A DNA stretch of 64,000 nucleotides from an uncultured Blautia sp. GTDB lineage: Bacteria > Bacillota > Clostridia > Lachnospirales > Lachnospiraceae. The position numbers and the translations under genes are program-made. Positions 60,836 through 64,000 of the stretch are shown here, piece after piece. Below the pieces are notes generated by a model. That model worked only from the letters and a program-made list of their open reading frames with translations, was not told the origin of the DNA and searched no databases. The stretch covers positions 55,703 through 119,702 of the forward strand of contig URVB01000007.1 in NCBI GenBank assembly GCA_900551075.1, given 5' to 3'. Each line of letters opens with the position of its first letter. Position 1 is the stretch's first letter.

Positions 60836-61501
60836 TTATTGTAAGGATTCCTCTTCCGGCGTTGTATTTTGTGATGCCTGGCCGGACTGTGCAGCAAAAT
60901 CACAAGGGCTGTTGTCTTCCGGCTCCTTAGGCTGCTGATAGGGACGGTACGGTTCCCAATAATGTTCTTCAGTGCCCTGGATGATATCATCCAGAGATTG
61001 TTTTTTCCTGGAAAGGATATAAAAGCCTGCTGCAATGATTGCGATGGCGATCACAATCTGCGGAAGGTGGTAGGAAAGCCCGCTTATGAATTCGACCATA
61101 TATGGAGGAAGGAACCAGTAAAGCAGATCCGTAAAATTGTTCCAGAGAATGGAAACGCCAAATATGATAAATAGTACGGCAATAAGTGTACGGTATCTGC
61201 GAATAAAACTGTCGGCATCTCCAATGAACTGATCTAGATGCAGAACGTAAGTATCTTCAAGTGAATAGAATTCCTCTTCCGTCAGGGACTTCAGGTTGTG
61301 TACATTGAAAAAGCTGTAAAACCATATAATTGGGAGGAACATGAGCAGCCAGCCCAATCCTGTACCTGCTGCCAGGGCAATGACGGCCCAGAAAATCAGC
61401 ATGATACTGATTCCCTGTTTGCGAAATCCCATGTACATTTCTCCTGCTCCCGGAATCAGAGAGAAAAGGAAAACCCATAATCCTCGTTTTTGTTTTGTCA
61501 T
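60836..61501 (-). CDS. Membrane protein of the sigma/anti-sigma operon
   Basis: A 221-residue protein. The N-terminus (GLWVFLFSLIPGAGEMYMGFRKQGISIM) is split by a TM2-like hairpin motif GAGEMYMG; three to four more helices follow, then a polar, proline- and glutamate-rich tail of about 45 residues. I do not recognise the full protein. It begins one base after the anti-sigma gene stop, so it is likely part of the response or signal sensing. Confidence 0.75.
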   Translation of the reverse strand: MTKQKRGLWVFLFSLIPGAGEMYMGFRKQGISIMLIFWAVIALAAGTGLGWLLMFLPIIWFYSFFNVHNLKSLTEEEFYSLEDTYVLHLDQFIGDADSFIRRYRTLIAVLFIIFGVSILWNNFTDLLYWFLPPYMVEFISGLSYHLPQIVIAIAIIAAGFYILSRKKQSLDDIIQGTEEHYWEPYRPYQQPKEPEDNSPCDFAAQSGQASQNTTPEEESLQ

Positions 61502-61502
61502 A

Positions 61503-62003
61503 TTATTTGCCTCCGTTTAATAATTTATTTGAAAAATCGTTCAGGTAATTTGTCAGTTTCCTGGAACCGTCTGAGATGCCGTCGCTCAATCCCTGTGAAA
61601 AATGGTAAAGATGTTCGTGACGGTCGGAAATCTTCCGGGGTGCTTCTGTCTGCGTTGATAAGCGGGGCTGGATTGCGGAGAAATCCGTCTGTCCAATGAA
61701 AAATAAAAGGAATAAAGCGGCTATGACTCCGATGCCGGTCCGAAGTCCGCAGTACAGCATCTGCATTTTGTATGAGGTAGAAGAAACTGCTTTTGATGCC
61801 TGTATGTTTGGTGAGAACGTCTTATGCAGAATCTGTTCCTTCAGATAAACAGGAGCGGGGATGCTTTCCATCTGTTCTTCGTTATGAAGCATCTGTTCCA
61901 GGCAGAAACTGCAGTTATCTAAATGCTCCAGAAACGTGATCATTTCTTCTGTGCTCATGGTATTATTCTCAAAAGAATCGAAATCTTTATCCTGAAAATG
62001 CAT
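61503..62003 (-). CDS. Zinc-finger-type anti-sigma factor
   Basis: A 166-residue single-pass membrane protein. The cytoplasmic N-terminus carries FLEHLDNCSFCLEQML, an H-x3-C-x2-C anti-sigma zinc motif; a membrane helix (TGIGVIAALFLLFFIGQ) lies near residue 100, and about 55 residues are outside the cell. The ATG directly abuts the sigma factor stop codon. It would hold the sigma factor at the membrane until a signal releases it. Confidence 0.85.
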   Translation of the reverse strand: MHFQDKDFDSFENNTMSTEEMITFLEHLDNCSFCLEQMLHNEEQMESIPAPVYLKEQILHKTFSPNIQASKAVSSTSYKMQMLYCGLRTGIGVIAALFLLFFIGQTDFSAIQPRLSTQTEAPRKISDRHEHLYHFSQGLSDGISDGSRKLTNYLNDFSNKLLNGGK

Positions 62004-62570
62004 CTAATCACTCCTTTCCCTGGGGTTGCCCGGAGGCTCCAGCATGTTTCTCAGCATTGCCTTTGCTCTGTAAAGCTGAGTTTGTATTGTTTTTGCATTT
62101 TTGTTTTCTCTTTGCGCAATTTCTGTGATAGAGAATCCCTCACAGAAATGAGCAATGGCAACTTCCCTGTAGGGACTTCGTAGATTAGCGCATAAACGGC
62201 GGACCTGCATATCGGAATCTCCAAGGAGACAAAGCTCCTCAGGAGAAGAACCGCTGTCCGGAAGCTGTGAAAAATAGACATCTTCTGTCGGAACGGTGCG
62301 GCGTCCGGCTGCCTTTAAGAAATCCAGGCATTTTCGGACTGCTATTTTGCTCAGCCAGGCTTTTTCGTAATGGCCATCAAAACGGGAAAGATTTTTGTAG
62401 GCGGATAAAAACACTTCCTGAGTCAGGTCTTCGGCGTCAAAGGGGTTGCCGATAGATTTTAAACATATGGAATATATTAAATTTTGATATTGCTCCACTA
62501 AATATTCCAGATATTGTTCCTGTGAAATGTTATCAGCCCCTTTCCTGATATTGAACTTTTGCCCGTTCAT
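62004..62570 (-). CDS. ECF RNA polymerase sigma factor
   Basis: A sigma-70 family ECF factor of up to 188 residues. Region 2 has NPFDAEDLTQEVFLSAYKNL and region 4 SPYREVAIAHFCEGFSITEIAQ. The start is uncertain. The first ATG (62570) has no Shine-Dalgarno and lies about eight bases from the -10 of a likely self-promoter. In the same frame, AGGAAAGGGG (62537-62546) stands eight bases before an ATT codon (62528), which would give a 174-residue protein starting at SQEQYLEYL, where ECF homology begins. It is first in a three-gene operon. Confidence 0.9.
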   Translation of the reverse strand: MNGQKFNIRKGADNISQEQYLEYLVEQYQNLIYSICLKSIGNPFDAEDLTQEVFLSAYKNLSRFDGHYEKAWLSKIAVRKCLDFLKAAGRRTVPTEDVYFSQLPDSGSSPEELCLLGDSDMQVRRLCANLRSPYREVAIAHFCEGFSITEIAQRENKNAKTIQTQLYRAKAMLRNMLEPPGNPRERSD

Positions 62571-62577
62571 TTATTAT

Positions 62578-62604
62578 AACGCAGGAACCGGAGAAAAAAC
62601 TTCA
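62578..62604 (-). promoter_or_regulatory. Probable ECF-type autoregulated promoter
   Basis: On the minus strand TGAAGT (62604-62599), a 17-bp spacer that begins with five T residues, then CGTT (62581-62578). This fits the TGAA(A/C)-N16/17-CGT pattern of ECF promoters. A TATAAT-like sequence (62577-62572) overlaps. Confidence 0.5.
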
Positions 62605-62649
62605 AATTTATAAAAAAAGTAAGGCTTATTACTTAGTTGTTTAGCGCAC

Positions 62650-62678
62650 TTGCAGATGCGGCAGGGATAGTCTATACT
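62650..62678 (+). promoter_or_regulatory. Promoter of the AlaX-type gene
   Basis: TTGCAG (62650-62655), a 17-bp spacer and TATACT (62673-62678). Confidence 0.65.
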
Positions 62679-62740
62679 GATGACAGTAAAATTCTGTCTG
62701 AAGTGACAGAAGATTTTATATAGGAGAAAGAAGGATAGAA

Positions 62741-63892
62741 ATGATGGTCACACGGCGTTTATATTACGAGGATGTATATAAAAAGGAATTTCAGGCAAAG
62801 GTGCTGGAGTGCAGAGAAGCGGAAAAGGGTTACCGGGTGCTATTGAATCAGAGTGCTTTTTACCCGGAAGGAGGAGGCCAGCCCAGTGATACAGGAACTT
62901 TAGGCTTGGCAAAGGTTCTGGAGGTTCATGAAAAGGAGGGGGAGCTTCTGCATTATACTGATAAACCTCTGGAACCGGATACCGAAGTGACAGGAAAAAT
63001 TGATTGGGAGAGACGTTTTGATCTGATGCAGCAGCATTCCGGTGAGCATATGGTAAGCGGCCTGGTGCATGAAGCCTTCGGTTATGATAATGTAGGCTTT
63101 CACATGGGAAGCGATGTAATTACCATAGACTTTAACGGAATGCTGGACGAGGTACAGATGGCAGAGCTTGAGGAGAAAGTGAATCAGAAGGTATGGGAAA
63201 ATGCTCCTGTGGAGATTTTTTATCCGGCTTCTGAGGACTTGGAAAATCTCCCCTACCGAAGCAAAAAGGAACTGACTGGAAGAGTGCGTATCGTACGTTT
63301 TCCGGGTACTGATCTCTGTGCGTGCTGCGGAACTCATGTAACACATACCGGAGAAATCGGCATCGTGAAGCTTTTAAGCGTAACGAAATTCCGCGAGGGT
63401 GTGCGTATGGAAATGATCTGTGGAAAAAGAGCTCTGGATTATCTGAATATGATAAATGAGCAGAATCGCAGGATATCCGTAAAGCTGTCTGCTAAAATGA
63501 ATCAGACAGCGCAGGCAGTAGATCGCCTTCGGGAAGAGAATTTTCAACTGAAGGGCCGTGTGCTTCGTTTGGAAGAGGATATGTTTGCAAGGGAAGCTGA
63601 CAAATGGACAGGAGCAGGGGACGTTCTGCTGTTTCAGGAGGGAATGGAAGCAAACAGTGTGCGCAGGCTGGCGGATGCTGTGATGCAGGCCTGCGGCGGA
63701 CGCTGTGCGGTCTTTTCTAAAAATCCGGATGGCAGCCATAAATATGCGATAGGAGAGCTGAATGGAGATCTCCGGCAGCTGACCAGGGAAATGAACAGTG
63801 CTCTGAATGGGCGGGGAGGCGGCAAACCGTTTTTTGTGCAGGGGTCTGTGCAGGCGGCGGAAGATGAAATCAGAAATTTTTTTGAAAAGTAG
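62741..63892 (+). CDS. AlaX-type alanyl-tRNA editing protein with DHHA1-like C-terminus
   Basis: A 383-residue protein related to the editing half of alanyl-tRNA synthetase. SAFYPEGGGQPSDTG is the N-terminal editing motif; the zinc ligands are in QQHSGEHM and CACCGTHVTHTGEIG. A coiled coil (about 250-295) leads to a DHHA1 domain with the glycine-rich GRGGGKPFFVQGS end. It removes serine or glycine wrongly attached to tRNA-Ala. AAGGATAG precedes the tandem ATGs at 62741 and 62744. Confidence 0.92.
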   Translation: MMVTRRLYYEDVYKKEFQAKVLECREAEKGYRVLLNQSAFYPEGGGQPSDTGTLGLAKVLEVHEKEGELLHYTDKPLEPDTEVTGKIDWERRFDLMQQHSGEHMVSGLVHEAFGYDNVGFHMGSDVITIDFNGMLDEVQMAELEEKVNQKVWENAPVEIFYPASEDLENLPYRSKKELTGRVRIVRFPGTDLCACCGTHVTHTGEIGIVKLLSVTKFREGVRMEMICGKRALDYLNMINEQNRRISVKLSAKMNQTAQAVDRLREENFQLKGRVLRLEEDMFAREADKWTGAGDVLLFQEGMEANSVRRLADAVMQACGGRCAVFSKNPDGSHKYAIGELNGDLRQLTREMNSALNGRGGGKPFFVQGSVQAAEDEIRNFFEK

Positions 63893-63901
63893 TTTTTAAT
63901 T

Positions 63902-63938
63902 AATCGATGTGCCAATCGGAGCACATCGATTTTTTTTT
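63902..63938 (+). terminator. Terminator of the AlaX-type gene
   Basis: AATCGATGTGC pairs perfectly with GCACATCGATT (63902-63912 with 63921-63931), followed by a run of T. Confidence 0.9.
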
Positions 63939-64000
63939 ATCACAGGCTAGTACAACGAATATAAATTAACTACCATATCAACTTGTCTGTATAGCCGATT

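Noticed and set aside
1..64000. tRNA, rRNA, insertion sequences and prophage genes
   Set aside because: None was recognised on reading both strands; intergenic gaps are short and mostly explained by promoters and terminators. A tRNAscan or IS search could still find something missed by eye.

Overview
The window reads as a chromosomal segment of a low-to-moderate GC Gram-positive anaerobe, most likely class Clostridia and plausibly family Lachnospiraceae. The support is: strong Shine-Dalgarno sites before nearly every gene, paired glgC/glgD, LicD and CDP-glycerol-type wall-polymer genes, an LrgAB pair, many U-tailed hairpin terminators, and a gut-type set of carbohydrate importers. No rRNA, tRNA, CRISPR array, prophage or transposase was recognised.

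Layout. 1-7950: a LysR regulator (cut by the left edge) diverges from a DUF1275-type membrane protein, followed by an F-type ATP synthase operon in which delta and alpha are one fused polypeptide. 7950-10165: a secreted penicillin-recognising serine hydrolase and a secreted protein with four SH3 repeats. 10285-12596: glgC-glgD on the minus strand. 12795-30105: a wall/surface phosphopolymer locus with glycerophosphotransferases, a sugar-phosphate transferase, a GT2, a TagGH-like ABC exporter on the minus strand, an acyltransferase, a TagD cytidylyltransferase fused to a degenerate oxidoreductase-like domain, an active plus a degenerate LicD protein, a ThDP enzyme, an SDR and an aldose epimerase. 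30098-35060: livKHMGF with an isochorismatase-like hydrolase downstream. 35748-37632: an AT-rich accessory patch with a SnoaL-like protein, a RelA/SpoT-domain protein and a small overlapping partner that looks like a toxSAS toxin-antitoxin pair, then an ORF-poor stretch. 37633-40866: yaaA and a decayed restriction-modification region (one broken and one intact adenine methylase, and a nuclease-like protein). 40890-45022: a GntR-regulated fructose-EIIC-like carrier with a fused soluble domain, a TIM-barrel enzyme, and an isolated EIIA-Glc-type protein. 45176-49753: a MATE transporter, nth, glgX and a thioredoxin with a CVHC active site. 50014-56600: an IclR-controlled catabolic operon combining a sialidase-fold protein without a signal peptide, a DapA/NanA-family lyase, a complete tripartite tricarboxylate transporter (TctCBA) and a YhcH/NanQ-like protein, ending at a remnant of a 2-hydroxyacid dehydrogenase. 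56646-63938: yfcE, lrgAB, a WYL regulator, birA, an ECF sigma/anti-sigma/membrane protein operon, and an AlaX-type editing protein.

Most interesting points: (i) the IclR/TctCBA/sialidase-fold/NanA-like/NanQ-like operon, which suggests a TTT-type importer for a sialic-acid-like sugar acid, with two operators of identical three-half-site architecture; (ii) the delta-alpha fusion, with an in-frame internal Shine-Dalgarno/ATG that could release free alpha; (iii) the toxSAS-like gene pair; (iv) the wall-polymer locus with a ThDP enzyme and the TagD/pseudo-oxidoreductase fusion; and (v) a matched 45-bp promoter module in front of both the DUF1275 gene and the ATP synthase operon. All functions are inferred by reading motifs; no database search was run.
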